DNA from: Stratiolaelaps scimitus
Lineage: Eukaryota > Arthropoda > Arachnida > Mesostigmata > Laelapidae
DNA: 64,000 nt
Direction: 5' to 3'
Assembly: GCA_019614645.1 (NCBI GenBank)
Contig: JABWDB010000009.1
Span: forward strand, 248,001 to 312,000
Shown: piece after piece, positions 26,200 through 38,564 of the stretch
Layout of the letters: each line of letters begins with the position of its first letter
Numbering within the stretch: position 1 is the first letter of the stretch
Program-made: the position numbers and the translations under genes
Notes under the pieces: generated by a model
Told to the model about the DNA's origin: nothing
Seen by the model: the letters and a program-made list of their open reading frames with translations, nothing else
Databases searched by the model: none

Positions 26200-26645
26200 T
26201 TACATGGAAGATCTAAGATCTATGGCCAACGAAATCATCCAATCATGGTTTTTGAGTATGTCCAGGTAAGCAAAGGTTTGATTATGAAACCGTTCTGTGT
26301 GGCCTTGAATAGGACATAATCCGAAGGGCGCAAGGCTTAGTGTGTACGGTGTATGATGCACCAAAGCATCCATCCGATCCGAGCCACAATGATTTTTTCC
26401 GGGCCCTGAGCGAAAACGCATGGTATTGCATTGTCCTTGCGGAAGCTTTCCTGCCATCCCATGCCATTCCGTATATGTCGCACAACAGTTGATTAGTCAT
26501 TGTTGAGTTTGCGCCCGATGTCTGCAGTTGTCGAATGGCGATCGGAGTCGATTAAGGCCTACTTTTTATTGACGTCAGTAGTGATTGACCGACCAGAGCG
26601 AGGAGGATCTCTTTCCACTTCGAAATAAAGCTCAACTATGCGCCA
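26200..26645 (-). pseudogene. Mariner-family transposase remnant with internal deletion
   Basis: On the minus strand the N-terminal part (about 26640-26470) reads like the linker and second helix-turn-helix of mariner transposases: a DPPRSGRSITTDV-like segment, then ALIDSDRHSTTADIGRKLN, with two in-frame stops. Further on (about 26365-26260) come HTPYTLSLAPFGL and, in another frame, RPSDYVLF, matching the family's HPPYSPDLAPSDYHLF region. The two parts are only about 50 codons apart instead of well over 100, so most of the catalytic core with its Asp residues is missing. It cannot encode an active transposase. Terminal repeats were not found. Confidence 0.75.
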
Positions 26646-28888
26646 CTATACACATTTTTGTTCAGCGTCATTTTTTTTATTGGCTTGCACGCCTATCCGA
26701 TGTAACGATGAAGCAATTACAGACAATGTAAGATCTCACGGTACGTTTCTGACGGGGACGATACCCTTTACACGATATATTTGTTAGTTCAACATGCACA
26801 ATAGGTTATCGGACAATGTTACGCCTATACAACGGGCATATGTCCCACGGGAGCAATCAGTGCCCGTCGCAGTCAGTGCACCAAAGGCCACACTAGTTGG
26901 TTTCCCGTATTTCTGCTGGTGATCCACTTTCGACTCGTGTACGCACACATCCAACATCCTAAAGGGAACTGGATGACGCGCACGATTGCCAGAACATCTA
27001 ACGAGGATCTATCCATTGAAAAGTCTCCATTCGATTCCCTATTAGTCACCTTCTGCTCGGAACGTTGTTCACCCTTACCCCGTTAGCGGCAGACACCCAC
27101 TGCTTCAGTGTAGGCAGAACAGGCGATGTCTACCGATGACACGGCGTTCGATATCGTCCCCCGTAACCGACTACATCTCCGGGTATGCCTCTGTCTCAGC
27201 TTTCGACTTGACGCAACGGGACTGCCGCCCACCCTGCAGTGGCAAGGCTCGGCTGGCTATCTAGTGTGATATCGCGAGGGAGATGCTCGCGGGAGATGCA
27301 ACTATGACGAATTGGCGGTGTGCTGTATCAGCCAGTCAGTTCGTCAGTCTTTTCTGATGCTGGCGACGTCGTCGCCGCCGCCGCCGCCGCGTCCGAAGGT
27401 GATCATGTTGTTCCCGTCCACAGTCGTTTAGTGATCGGCAGCAATGGCAGAGCTACTACACTGGTGTCACCCCCGTAACGCCACCTCTAAGGCATCAAGC
27501 ATCGTTTCGTTGTATTCGTGAGCTGTGCTGGCCGCCCCGTTCGCCAACTGGGACCATTTGTTCTTCAGCTGCTTTGCCTGCTGGTGCCTGCTCGTCCAGC
27601 CCCCACCTGACGACCCCCTACGTGTAGTTGTTCGGTTACGTGTTCTCGTCGTATCTCGTTGCGAGCCGAACCGGGATGAGCTGAAGGTCACCCGGCGACA
27701 GCGGGTGAAGGCGGCGCCGTCAGGTCGCAGCACATTCGAACTGCGATTGCAGCCGGAGGACAAGCACAATATATCAGAAACAGACAGACGCGCCTCCGAC
27801 GCCGCCATCGTTCGCGAACAGCAGCAGCAGGATCATCATGAGAGACAACAGCAGTAACATTCACAGCAGCAGCAGTAGCTTGACGTCCCATGCATTCAAA
27901 TACGCGAGTGGCGGCAGCTAATGCACCGTTAGTGACGAACTGGATGAACTGGTGCCAACTGCCATTGAAGGGTACGGCAGAAGCCGGTACAGAAGCTGGA
28001 CAATGCCAGCTATCGCTTGTGCACTGATCTTACGCACACAGCAAAACGATTCGAACTGAATGTCCCGCAATGATTCATCCACCTGCTTCGGCCATCACCA
28101 GCTCATCACTGACAACAACAACAACGTGCTGTGTCTTCGTGGTTCACCTGACGCGCACATAAGACTAATAATAAATAGCTATAACTAGTGTTGACGGCTA
28201 CGTATATATATATATATATATATATACCCGTAGTCGATATAGGGAACGATATACAGCAAATGAAAAATGAGAGGTGAATAAGCATGAGGGCTACGGGTGC
28301 GTGTCTGGTTGTAGTTCACGAGCAAAGTGGCAACAAGTCATTCTTATGAATGTGTGAATCAACTCCGACTCGCGGACTGAAGCGATCGAACCGCTGGAGA
28401 ATTAGTTCGCCATCGTGCCGCCGAGAACTAGTGAACATTGCACGCTGTAGCCCACAGCAGCCAACAAGCTGCGCACCGATCAGATACGTGATACCGGCTG
28501 GGTGGTACGGATTCAATGGACAGGGTAACCGTGCAATCTCCCAGATGGTCGTGCAGGCTCGTTCCGACGAGATTCTCCATCGCAAGGCTCTCCGACGAAG
28601 AGCGTCGTAACACAAACTCTACGAACCTCGATGTCAACTTTCAAACGGGCGTCCTTCACTCAGAATGGCGCCTGAAGGCTGTCTACAGGTGAAATATGAG
28701 CAAAATGTTTTGAAACGACGGCATTGCTATTACTGCAGCGCTATGCTGTTCTTAACAATCAAATTCGGTTATCTGCTCCTTCTATTGAGGTCGAACAGCA
28801 ACCTCGGGAGAAGACAGGTGGGCGACAAATCAACAGTTATACTTAGTGTATATATATATGTATGATTATAATTCATGTATGAATGGGC
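26646..28888. other. Non-coding stretch
   Basis: No recognisable gene. A GC-rich island at about 27.3-27.9 kb is open in several frames on both strands. There are GCC triplets near 27370-27390, CAG triplets near 27820-27880 and a TA run at 28203-28226. Confidence 0.5.
28203..28226. repeat. (TA)n microsatellite
   Basis: Uninterrupted TA run of about 24 bp. Confidence 0.95.
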
Positions 28889-28913
28889 AGAATCAGACAC
28901 ATGCCCAGACATA

Positions 28914-29000
<87 letters not shown>

Positions 29001-29190
29001 TACAATAGTATCATTTTCTGGCGGTTGTACGAAACAAACAGAGGACACAAGACGGGGTGATGCTCCCCACGTGCTGCCCATACAGAGAAGAGAGATAACC
29101 TGTTGTTGCTGCTGCTGTTGATTGCGATGATGATATAGAACATTGAAATGGCGATGGTGATGAGCCAGCAGTGATATGGGCCCGGTCGAA
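28889..29190 (-). repeat. Copy 2 of the inverted duplicated segment carrying (TA)n
   Basis: The reverse complement matches 4310-4558 from end to end. It is larger only because of a longer TA run (about 84 bp) and one extra CAA triplet in a CAG/CAA stretch. The near-identity of the unique part means the duplication is recent, or that the two copies were homogenised or introduced by assembly. Flanks differ from those of copy 1. Confidence 0.85.
28914..28997. repeat. Long (TA)n array
   Basis: Uninterrupted TA run of about 84 bp within copy 2 of the duplicated segment. Confidence 0.97.
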
Positions 29191-30826
29191 TCATCTCCCT
29201 TAGTCCCTGTTATAATTTACCGTGTCTACTGCCGGCCAGACAGCATTATCGCCTGACCATTGTGTTATAGTCACCGTATCGAGCGCTTATTGTTTTTATT
29301 CTTGCCGCAAGTCAAGGCTACACAGTTCGACCTTGGCTGATAGCATATGCTAAGAGTTTAGGTTGATTTTCATCTTGGCTTTATTTTAAATTGTCATTAT
29401 GATTACATGTTTCGACATCCGTTTCGTTAGCTGCTCGATCTATATTGTATAAATAATTCGTGCTAATTTGCAATACGTTCACAGCATTTGCACGAATGTT
29501 TTTCGATTTTGGGCGACAGTTAACTACCGGCACTAATTAGTGTTAAGAGAGTGAACGAGACTCAGAGGTTTCCCCCGGGAATAAGATCTCGTTGGTTTGC
29601 TTCTCGCTGACGTGACACCGTACGTTACAGCAACGGATAGCGTTTGCTGACGTGACGACGCGTTCGAAATACATTCGCAGTCTGACCTGCTAAGCAGATC
29701 CTCCCGGGGAGGAAACCGTTTAGAACACACACACACGCACAGAGCTGAGAAACGGCGGAGAAATTCGCTAAGAAAATCGAATTGCTTGGAAAGCATGACA
29801 TTCAAGGAAAACCTTTGAAAAGTCCCACACGCGGTGCAACGCAAGCGAGCGGGCACAGATAGCGACAATTTCACCGTTTACAGCAACTGCCGTCGAAAAT
29901 CTATTCCATGTCCATCCCCATATCGACATGCGTGATTTCGCATGCAAAGCACATCCTGTAGATACGTCAGATTCGCTGTCGCCGGGTGGAATCGTCGCCA
30001 ACGGCAGGCGACGATTTTCGTCTTCGTTGTTACCTCGCGCCGTTGATATTTTCTCATCTTCTTTATTTTCTCGGTACCTTCCTGAGTACCTTCCACGTTA
30101 TCTTCTGCTTTTCTGGCGCTATATCTGTTGCACCGATGCGATTGTGCAGACGATGTGTCGCCGACTGAAACCTGGCGCGGTTCGGACAGACGCGCACAGC
30201 TTCGTGTGAGCAAGCCATTGACGAGCGAGCGGCTGATCTTGAATGTATACAATAGAATGCTGAACGGTATAGACGAGAAGCAGGCGGGCCAGGCAGTGGG
30301 CAAGTTTAATTTAGATATTATTATCAGTATGTATTATTGAGACAAAACTTCCTCTCTTTATTTCTCTCTCTCTCTCTCTCGAGCGCTCGTTGTTCGGCGA
30401 TGTCTCTCGCGTATTTGCATCAGCTGATGCTTCGCGAGAAGATGCCGGGATTAGTCGGTGGCAAAATCCGTCCACCGATGGCTCTGCCACTGTGGCTGTC
30501 ATTGAATCTACCAATCGAGGGTTAGATTCGTCGAAACGCGATATCGAGACTCGATTGTCAAACGATTGGATTGTCAAAAGGGTGTAAGCGAATCCGACGT
30601 AAGTGTCGTACGCCACTTAGGACTGACCGAGTCTATTTCTGGAACTTGGACGATCCTCTACGAAAGTGACCTTTTACGGTCACTGCGTTAATACGCCGTT
30701 AATATGCGCCGTAAATATGATAGATAGAAAAAGCAAATGACAGAAATTAACACGAATATATTGCTCTTAGATTGCAGCAACTGTTGTAATTGTTAGCTGT
30801 TGGATATAACGAAACTGCATGTAACT

Positions 30827-30829
<3 letters not shown>

Positions 30830-30920
<91 letters not shown>
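30830..30920. repeat. Long (AT)n array with ATAC interruptions
   Basis: About 91 bp of AT dinucleotides broken by two ATACAT steps. The open frames across it are Tyr-Ile artefacts. Confidence 0.96.
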
Positions 30921-31257
30921 GACACGTGCTTTCGATACAATTTCCGTCGGCAAGTTTAATATCACTGATATGTTTTTGTGCTTCTTTAATTTAAGCCTTT
31001 TTATCAGATTTGTCTGGCGTATTTGCCAGTAGAAGCGTATCTCATTTCGGATAATCTGCAAAACCCGTTTCAAGGTCAGATATTTCGACAACTGTGTTGC
31101 GTTCAGGATTTTGCTAAGGACTCAATGTACGTGCTCAGTGAAATGTTGGTCACGCGTGTGTGTGCCGCAAGGTAAGCTCAGTATAAATAAATAAAATTAA
31201 CAAATAATCGTTGCCTCTCAGTTTTCAAGGTCACCCACTTCCTAGGTAAATATTTCG

Positions 31258-31269
31258 TATATATATTCG

Positions 31270-31298
<29 letters not shown>
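31258..31298. repeat. (TA)n array with TCGTATA interruption
   Basis: Two TA blocks separated by TCG; a further TCGTATA follows the second block. Confidence 0.92.
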
Positions 31299-31300
<2 letters not shown>

Positions 31301-31434
31301 TCGTATATGGTGATAGGACCATTCGTGCTACTTTGTGCGCCCTCTGTCATGAAGTGAAGAAATTCGTCTCCCACGGAGTTCATGCTTATCCGGTTAGTGG
31401 TTCTGTAGCAGAAACTTACCTGGCTGATTCATTC

Positions 31435-31665
31435 CCGTTCCTATTTTGAAATTCTGTCGCCGTATAGCCCAACATTGCTCCGTCCGATCACCACCTACTC
31501 AGATCAATGGAACAGCACAATCTGAAGGGGAAAGTTTTGCCAGACAGAAGTAGAGGTCTAAGTGAATTTTCCGGGTATTACGCTCAGCCAACATTTAGCG
31601 TCCACGGTACCTGAGGAGGTCTGTGTTGTCTACTGTCGCACAATTTAAATTGGCTAAAATTACCA
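31435..31665 (+). pseudogene. Mariner-family transposase C-terminal remnant
   Basis: The plus strand reads EILSPYSP, then after a one-base shift NIAPSDHHLLRSMEQHNLKGKV. This matches the mariner region that normally reads EVLPHPPYSPDLAPSDYHLF followed by RSM and GK. A later VPEEVCVV resembles the conserved LPERW segment near the C-terminus. Stops and at least one frameshift break it, and nothing of the N-terminal DNA-binding part or the first catalytic Asp is visible upstream. The sequence differs from the 26.2-kb remnant, so the two are separate old insertions. Confidence 0.65.
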
Positions 31666-32660
31666 AGTTAGTTGAGCATAATGTTTATGATATATTTCAG
31701 CTTGTTTTTTCGGTTCAATCGGTAAAATGAAAAAACCTGGACGCCTACGATTTGGACGGTAAGACTATTCGAATTGGGGTCATTAATCAATTCATCTTCA
31801 CAACTACCTCACAACAGATGCCTTCACTCATCGATGCAAATTTACGTTTGAAATTTCCACCACTTCTGTGTTGACGGATAGCCCAGCGTAATAAGCGCAA
31901 TATACATGTATAAATACATATATATGTATATATATTTCTTTCAAAGCTATTGACTCACTCCCTCCACATGCTCCACACACGATATGAAACTCAACTCTCA
32001 CCAAAGTACGAAATGGAGCTGCCCTTCTAAATCCATCAGAACTAACGCATTATACGCGCTTGACAACAGCTTGATAGCTCTTTAGTTGAACAACTGAAAG
32101 TAATCAAATAAGCCAATTGCACATTACGTTTCTAGTATCATGACGCGTTGGTGTATATGTGCGTACTCGTTAATAATAGATCATTGTTAGATGTCGCCGA
32201 TTGCTTCTGCATGATCTGATCGGTAGGGGTCTGTTCGTTGGCGTCCGTTGCACCATCACTACAGCAATGACAAGGGCAATTCGATGCGATCAGATCGGCG
32301 TCACCCGTGTCAAGAGGAAGCGTCTCAACTCCTCGGCCTATGTCCCTCGTTCTCCTGTTCAATTCTCAACGAGTAATTGGTTTCTTTTTGTTCGACTTCT
32401 ATTCTACAGTTGCCACCCTTCACCGACACGAAGCCATCTTCCACCGCCTATCAATTACTTCATATATATATATATATATATATTATGGAGTACGTGTAGA
32501 TAGACATGCCCTACGCCTTCAACTGCTAGCCATGTCCACGATCGTGGCATCGCTCAGCTATTAGCGCCGCCAAGTGTAATTACAGACGCGCTACCGCTCT
32601 GGTGACGAAGCAGAAAGCGGCGACAAACGCGAACTGCGCTCGTAGATCACTCTATATTAA

Positions 32661-32725
32661 AAAATATATATATATATACATATATATGTATGTATGTAGA
32701 GGAAGAGAGAGAGAGAGAGCGAGAG
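32661..32725. repeat. Compound (TA)n-(GA)n microsatellite
   Basis: An imperfect TA run with ATGTATG steps leads into GA repeats at about 32701-32725. Confidence 0.92.
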
Positions 32726-33523
32726 AGCGAATGTGTGAACAATGTAGTTGTAAATTACAATCCATTATTATACGACTATAATCACGTCGCGTGCTGCCTA
32801 TACACATTCATATTCTAATATAATAAGTAGATCGACACTGGATGCCACTGAATAGCACGACAACTGGCTGAGCGAAGAAGGAACATGATCATGGGTTCCG
32901 CGAACTCCGACTTTCGATATATTCCCTATAATCTATTATATATATATATATATATATACACCGTTCTAGTTGAGGCACGGGTCCTTGTCAATGCTTGTCC
33001 CCATCTAGTCTAGTCGTTATTAGTTGTAATTCGGATGCTGGGCAATCCGGTGTTTTCAATAGCGCCCAAGCTACGCTTCTCAAATCACATGAATTGCACC
33101 AGTTCATTGAGCAGCCGAGTTATTATAGTTAGCGGTCGGCCACCACCAAAACAATTTCTCCACTCGACAATGCTACTGTTGCTGCTGCTGCTGATGATGA
33201 CGATGGCTTCGAAGGATGACTCTAGTGCCCGATCTACAAATGACAAATGGTGTTTAGTGGCGACCACCGCTAGATTCTGTTTCACCCTGCTCAGATCTGA
33301 GATTGGTGACTGGGATAGTGTGCGAAAGATGGATCTGAGAAGTGAATTCGTGCGATTCGTTCCGATATCGTTCTAAAACAGGAATTCGAGCGGTTTTCAA
33401 TCTTCAGAGGAATACCTTCTCATTACGTATCTTCGTCTTTGCTGCATATTCCGCTTTAGCGTGCGCGTAAGGCAAAGTCGAGCAGGCACCGCTCATTTCA
33501 TGTAGACCAATTGAAAAAAAATA

Positions 33524-33526
33524 ATA

Positions 33527-33559
<33 letters not shown>
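33524..33559. repeat. (TA)n microsatellite
   Basis: TA run of about 36 bp with one TGTA interruption. Confidence 0.94.
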
Positions 33560-33564
<5 letters not shown>

Positions 33565-35182
33565 AAAAGTTAAAAAACATTACAGCTGAGCAACTCATTC
33601 CGCGTTGCGTCTGACGTGCAGGTATGACCTTTAATAATAGGGCAATTGATCGAAGACGCCAACTTGGAAGCATTGTCCATCTTCTCGCTTCTCGGCAGTA
33701 GACAAGCTATCGAGCAGAGTTAGATCAGCCCTTTGTTGCCGATCTTTTTTGTTCAACGATTGCATTATTCACTGGCATATACAAGGGTAGATGAGCCAGC
33801 TGGGCTGATTCACCTCCAGCGGGCCCGTAAGTCGTATCAAATCTGTTACCAAACATTATTCGTAGCTTAAGTTGTCGCTGTGGCTGCTACCTGCTGCAAT
33901 TGTTATGAGTTGTCTGAGTTATTGTCTGAGCCGGGTTACGGGCTATACGGAGCCCGGTAGTAGCTAATTCGACCGTCAACCGGTAACACGCCCGTCGAAT
34001 AATACCATAGAGCTTCATGCTTTTTGATTCCGCGCGAGTGGCCATCCTCCGTCGTATGCACCATCAGTTCATTCGAAGAGACGAACGCCTGAGGTTTGAT
34101 ATCAGAGCAATGATGCCTCAGCACCCTTCACTTTTCTCATTCCCCATCTATCTATCTATCCATTCTGCCTTCCTCTGTCACATGGTGGCTTCTTCTTCTG
34201 TTCCTGTTTCTCCGTGAGTTTTCTCTTCAATGACTCTGTGTTTCTCGTTCGACCAATATTCGCTGCGCGAGGCGATACACAACTAAGATGAATCATGGCA
34301 GCCCGACCCTTGCTCGATCGGTCTACATCGGTAACGCCAAATCAGAAGCAGTTCACAGCTACGCTGCCAGCAGCAGCAGCAGCAGCCGAAGCGAAAGCCC
34401 TCGCGTAGTACACCACCACAAAATGCACCTTAACAATAAGTACCTAGCCGGTGCGACAATCAACGTCAAGGAGCTCGTGCATTCCCAATATCTATCCGCC
34501 CAGTGGTCGGTTCACACAGACCTCATACCGGGTGACCGACTGCTGGACGATGCTTGTCACTGTGCCTTCTCTTTACTCCTTCAGTTGAGCTGGAGACTGC
34601 GTAGACGACGCCGTCGTCGTCGTCGACAACGAACTAGCCGGTTGCTCGACGACAATCACATGGCTGGCCATGCATGCTTTCATAAGTAGAGGGAGCCGCG
34701 CGGCGTTCGGAGCTGCAGTCAGTAGCGTCCGCAGCAGCAGCATCAGCATTAGAAGCATCAGCGTTTGCAGAAGAAGAGGTAGCAATCGGCAATACACAAA
34801 GCATCGAAGCGTCGGCGGCGGCGGCGGCGGCCCCCCCTATTCCCCGTGCGACGGCGCTCCCTGTGAGAGCCGTGTTGTCGATGACGCTCGGGCCAATGCG
34901 TCGCGGCTGGCTATCTGGCGGTATCCCTTTTTTTTTTTGATGTAAGTCAGGAGAATCCAAGAGGGGAGACCCGAGAGCAACCAATATCAATAGGTCGCGC
35001 GGCCATTCGTGGCGGGAGGCGTAGGGCCGGACCGTGTGTCGTCAGACGGGGCCCAAACCAATCGGCAGCGGTGGAGCGTCCGTGGCAGCGCCCCAGAGAC
35101 GTTAGTCCGATCGCGGGGTATCGTCGTTCGCCGTCGCGGTTATCCACTCAGCGAGCCGGCGTGGAACGGTACTACACCACGA

Positions 35183-35211
35183 ACAGCAGCAGCAGCAGCA
35201 GTAGCAGCAGC
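35183..35211. repeat. (CAG)n triplet array
   Basis: CAG triplets with one TAG interruption. Confidence 0.9.
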
Positions 35212-35505
35212 GATGATAGCGCACCCCACCGGGGAAACGATGGCGGGAAGATGATCGACAATGGCATATGATTTAGTCGTTGGCTAGTGGTTGTGCTGTG
35301 GTGACGTTGGTGCTACCACTCATATGCTGCGATGGCGAGGTTCGCCACGGCTACTGGCCGTGGTGGATGAGGTTGAGATCCATATTGTGTCGAAGGCAGA
35401 CTTCCTTGACGACGACCACAACAACGATCATTGCCGGAGAAGATTCGGAGTCACCATAGTCAAGACCGCCGTTCCCGGGGACATCGTCGCTGTTTGCGAC
35501 AAGCG

Positions 35506-35508
<3 letters not shown>

Positions 35509-35542
<34 letters not shown>
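35509..35542. repeat. (GA)n microsatellite
   Basis: Uninterrupted GA run of about 34 bp, the longest GA tract in the window. Confidence 0.95.
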
Positions 35543-35543
<1 letters not shown>

Positions 35544-37059
35544 AAGAAGGAGGAAAGATACTAGATAGCGCTGACCGAGCCACCAACTCGCCGGTAGCGG
35601 TAACGACTGATGATGCGGCTGCATTTGGACAGGGCGCGGCAGGGCCTGGACAGGCTGAGAACGGCAGAGCTGGCGGATGCCTTAGCTACCCCGTGTTTGC
35701 TGCGTCGCGTTTTGCGGTCAACGCGTCATCGCGAAAATATTTGACATCTACGCTTACTCAATATATATATATCAAGTAAGAGTAGATATATATATATATA
35801 TAAAGTTCTGCATAGTGTTACGATACAGTGGGACCTAGTGGTGGTTTCATCTTCATCAATATTTCCTATATTTCCATTCCGCTTTGCGCGTTACGCGCAC
35901 TTTGCCAGTGTGCAGTCGGTCACCATCGGCCAGTCCCAGTCAGGGTAGGGCAGACGATGGCATCTACCTTGTGGTAGTCGGCCGGCGTCGGGGTGGTTGT
36001 CGCGACCAGCCGAACTTGCAACAAACGGTGCTCCTGACGACGGTCGGTCAAGCATATTCATTGTATGACGTCGGCGGAGTCGCCGATATGCGACTCGATA
36101 GCTGGCCGGGTCGCGACCATCACCACTTCGCTGGCCAATGACGATGCCGCCAGCAGCAGCAGCAGCAATGACGGTGGAGTGGAACTCCATCAATCCACTC
36201 ACTGCTCGCACGGGGAAGCCTGATATCGTAGCTAGCTTACTCTGTATCTAGTATCTAGATCGACTCATCTAGCTGGCACCTAGCCGAGAAGACGAGCCAA
36301 GGCGAAGTTGGCGCTTCCGCGCACGCCACCTGTACGACCCGTAACCAGCAGCAGCAGCAGCAGCAGTAGCCGTTGGGTGGCTGACATCTTCTGATTGTGT
36401 CTGTCCAACCATCGTCAGCTCTCGATGTGAGTAGGGGAACCGATGAGTTGCGAGGAGAGGCAGTATTTTATCACCGATTGTTTTCGCTGTCCGCCGGCCG
36501 GCGACTCGATCGCCGGCCGTTGCTACCGTTGCCAGCATTCGTGTTGTATTTTATAGCTGCTCACCAGCGGACGCTATGACATGCAAACGGGCGGGGACCT
36601 TGTGTCCGCTTCCAGGCCGCAAGAGGGTGCACAAATACGCGGACGCTTGATGGCGAGACTGCGATGTGGCGGAGGAGGGAGCGCTGTGGCGATGACTAAA
36701 ACTACATATTGTGGTATTGATATTTGTAATAATAAAGCATTATTGTTATTGTTAGTATTATTATTATTATATTACGGTTGAAATTTTGTTATGCCTATAG
36801 CTTAGGGTATAGGAAATACAGAGGATTGAAGAGAAAAAGCCAGCTTTTTCACCTATTGTAGTGGGCATCATTGTGAAGTTCACTGGAACGTTTTCTTAGT
36901 TTTCCCCTTCGTCGGGAAAGCCACGTGTTTCGAGATTTAGGTATCGATAAAGGGGGTCAACTCTACGAGGGGAATATGTATGCAGGAGGCCTGCTGGTCT
37001 GTTTCTTGGGAACAAAAGGATTTGTCACATTTGCCGAAAATCGAGATTAGCAATCGTGC

Positions 37060-37321
37060 TTAGCCTGGCGTTGCTCTTCGACAACGAACCGAGCAGACGA
37101 CAACCGACATCCGTGAAGGTTGTGTGAAACTTCTTCTATCCATAAAAGAAATGAGAAGCATTGAAAAAGAGCCCCTCTCGATACAGGTGCACATATGTGG
37201 CTCTCTGGTGTATGACGATATGTCTTCCAGTAACGTACTGACCAACGATCGCATTGCCACGCCAGAAACAATAAGTGAAATGACCAGGCCGAGCAGACAG
37301 AAAGCATCATAACATTTAGCT
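37060..37321 (-). CDS. Weak candidate exon with a hydrophobic segment
   Basis: One minus-strand frame is open from about 37321 to a stop at 37060-37062. It starts with a membrane-like stretch FCLLGLVISLIVSGVAM, followed by a Cys/Ser-rich soluble part containing SFMDRRSFTQPSRM. I see a possible but weak acceptor (TTTATAAG) and no clear donor. Two other frames on the same strand are also partly open, which lowers the value of this one. No family is recognised. Confidence 0.18.
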
Positions 37322-37785
37322 TATAAACCCGTGCACAATACGTATACAACTAATAGCCTGTCGTGCTGCAGTGTGTCATGGCTGTAATCCTGTCCCGGTA
37401 GGCCTTCTAGGTCCCGCCGTCTTATCTTTTCTAATTCCGCCTTTTGCCCGCATCATTCCGTTCAAGAAACGCAGAGCATCTTAGGTATTCGCTGTGATAG
37501 TTCCGGATTTTTACCGGCTAAAAATCCTCGAACCTATATCTTCGACCGCAGGACGACGTCGCCAACCAAAGGATGAGCCTGGGATAGGACAAAGGTAGCC
37601 TAGGGTAGACGGATGGTTACACACACCCATTCGTCAGCCGAAGTATTATAAAAAGAGTCCCACGCACGTCACTCAAGTTAAGAAACGCAGAGCAACCAAC
37701 TTCTAACTGTCGGACTAACTGTACACTTCGTATTCAGATGAGTCCTACTCGCCCCCATCATAATCATTGTTGTCATTCATGTTTG

Positions 37786-37853
37786 TTCATATAAGAGAAC
37801 TTACGCATCGTGAAAATTGCAGTTCCTTTAATAATTAACCAGTAAACCTTTAC
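37786..37853 (+). mobile_element. tRNA-derived SINE, copy E (3' part)
   Basis: Body CATATAAGAGAACTTA and tail ATTGCAGTTCCTTTAATAA match copies A and C. The last part is slightly altered (TTAACCAGTAAACC). A tRNA-like head is not clear upstream, so this is a 5'-truncated or decayed copy. It is convergent with copy D about 160 bp away. Confidence 0.6.
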
Positions 37854-38013
37854 CGTTGTATCATCAATCGGTAATTTTAATGTGAAATAAATTTTAAAAA
37901 CAACTATGACACTACTAACACTAGTTTGACTAGAAAATTTGCGAGAGGAATAAGCGAGGAGCGCCTTTGAATGGTATTCGATTATATTAACCCTCCTCAC
38001 CAAGTCCAAGTTC

Positions 38014-38122
38014 CTGCACTTAACTTCTCGTGTATGTTCCCATCACCAGGTCGCGCGACTCGACCCTGCGGCCTTCGAATTTCGACAGCCATTCACAACT
38101 TAGCCGTCCAAGCCACCGCAAA
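38014..38122 (-). mobile_element. tRNA-derived SINE, copy D
   Basis: On the minus strand it starts GCGGTGGCTTGGACGGCTAAG, whose TGGC...GG core is a good tRNA-type box A. This is followed by a box-B-like GGGTCGAGTCGC and the body GGGAACATACACGAGAAG, which matches copy A. After that the tail decays. Confidence 0.65.
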
Positions 38123-38541
38123 TCCGACACTGTCCGATCCACATCTAAAGGTGGTGTACATTCGCGTGATGCAGTTTTTCTTTCCTTAAAAGAAAAAAAA
38201 CCGTTTTGAGCACAATCTGAGCATCATTGTAAATTCACCATTTTCACGTGGACCTCCTTAAGCAAGCATCTAAACAAGCACATTGTGCGGAAACGCGATT
38301 GCCATCGATGATGTAACGTGCGTCTTCGACGGGTTGCACGCTAGAATACACGCATAAAGGCACACACACACACACACACATACATTGGCACGCTAACTCG
38401 CTTCAACGAGATGCCGACGTCTCTCAGGCATCTTCATGTCGGAACCCGCCACCGCCGCCAATTCAATAGAATTCTTAATAAAGGATCACCATTGTTGGTG
38501 GACGGCGACGCTTGGCCGTTCCACCGTTTCCAGCCATCGAG

Positions 38542-38564
38542 CGTGTGTGTGTGTGTGTGTGTGT
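38542..38564. repeat. (GT)n microsatellite
   Basis: Uninterrupted GT run of about 23 bp. A CA run lies about 160 bp upstream at 38360-38380. Confidence 0.95.

Larger units (their letters stand above)
29191..31434. other. Non-coding stretch with long TA arrays
   Basis: No recognisable gene. Contains a CA run near 29725-29740, a CT run at 30363-30381, a long imperfect TA array at 30830-30920 and a TA cluster at 31258-31298. Short frames around 29.9-30.6 kb have no domain. Confidence 0.5.
31666..37059. other. Non-coding region with TA arrays and a GC-rich island
   Basis: No recognisable gene. TA runs at 32462-32483, 32937-32958, 33524-33559 and 35760-35802; a TA/GA compound at 32661-32725; CAG arrays at 34366-34386, 35183-35211 and 36345-36367; a GA run at 35509-35542. 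The frame at 35291-35779 (162 codons) runs through that GA run and ends in a TA run, so it is probably artefactual. ATT triplets occur at 36725-36775. Confidence 0.5.

Noticed and set aside
35291..35779. 162-codon plus-strand frame
   Set aside because: Its middle is a (GA)n run read as Arg-Glu and its end is a TA run; no start codon in good context.
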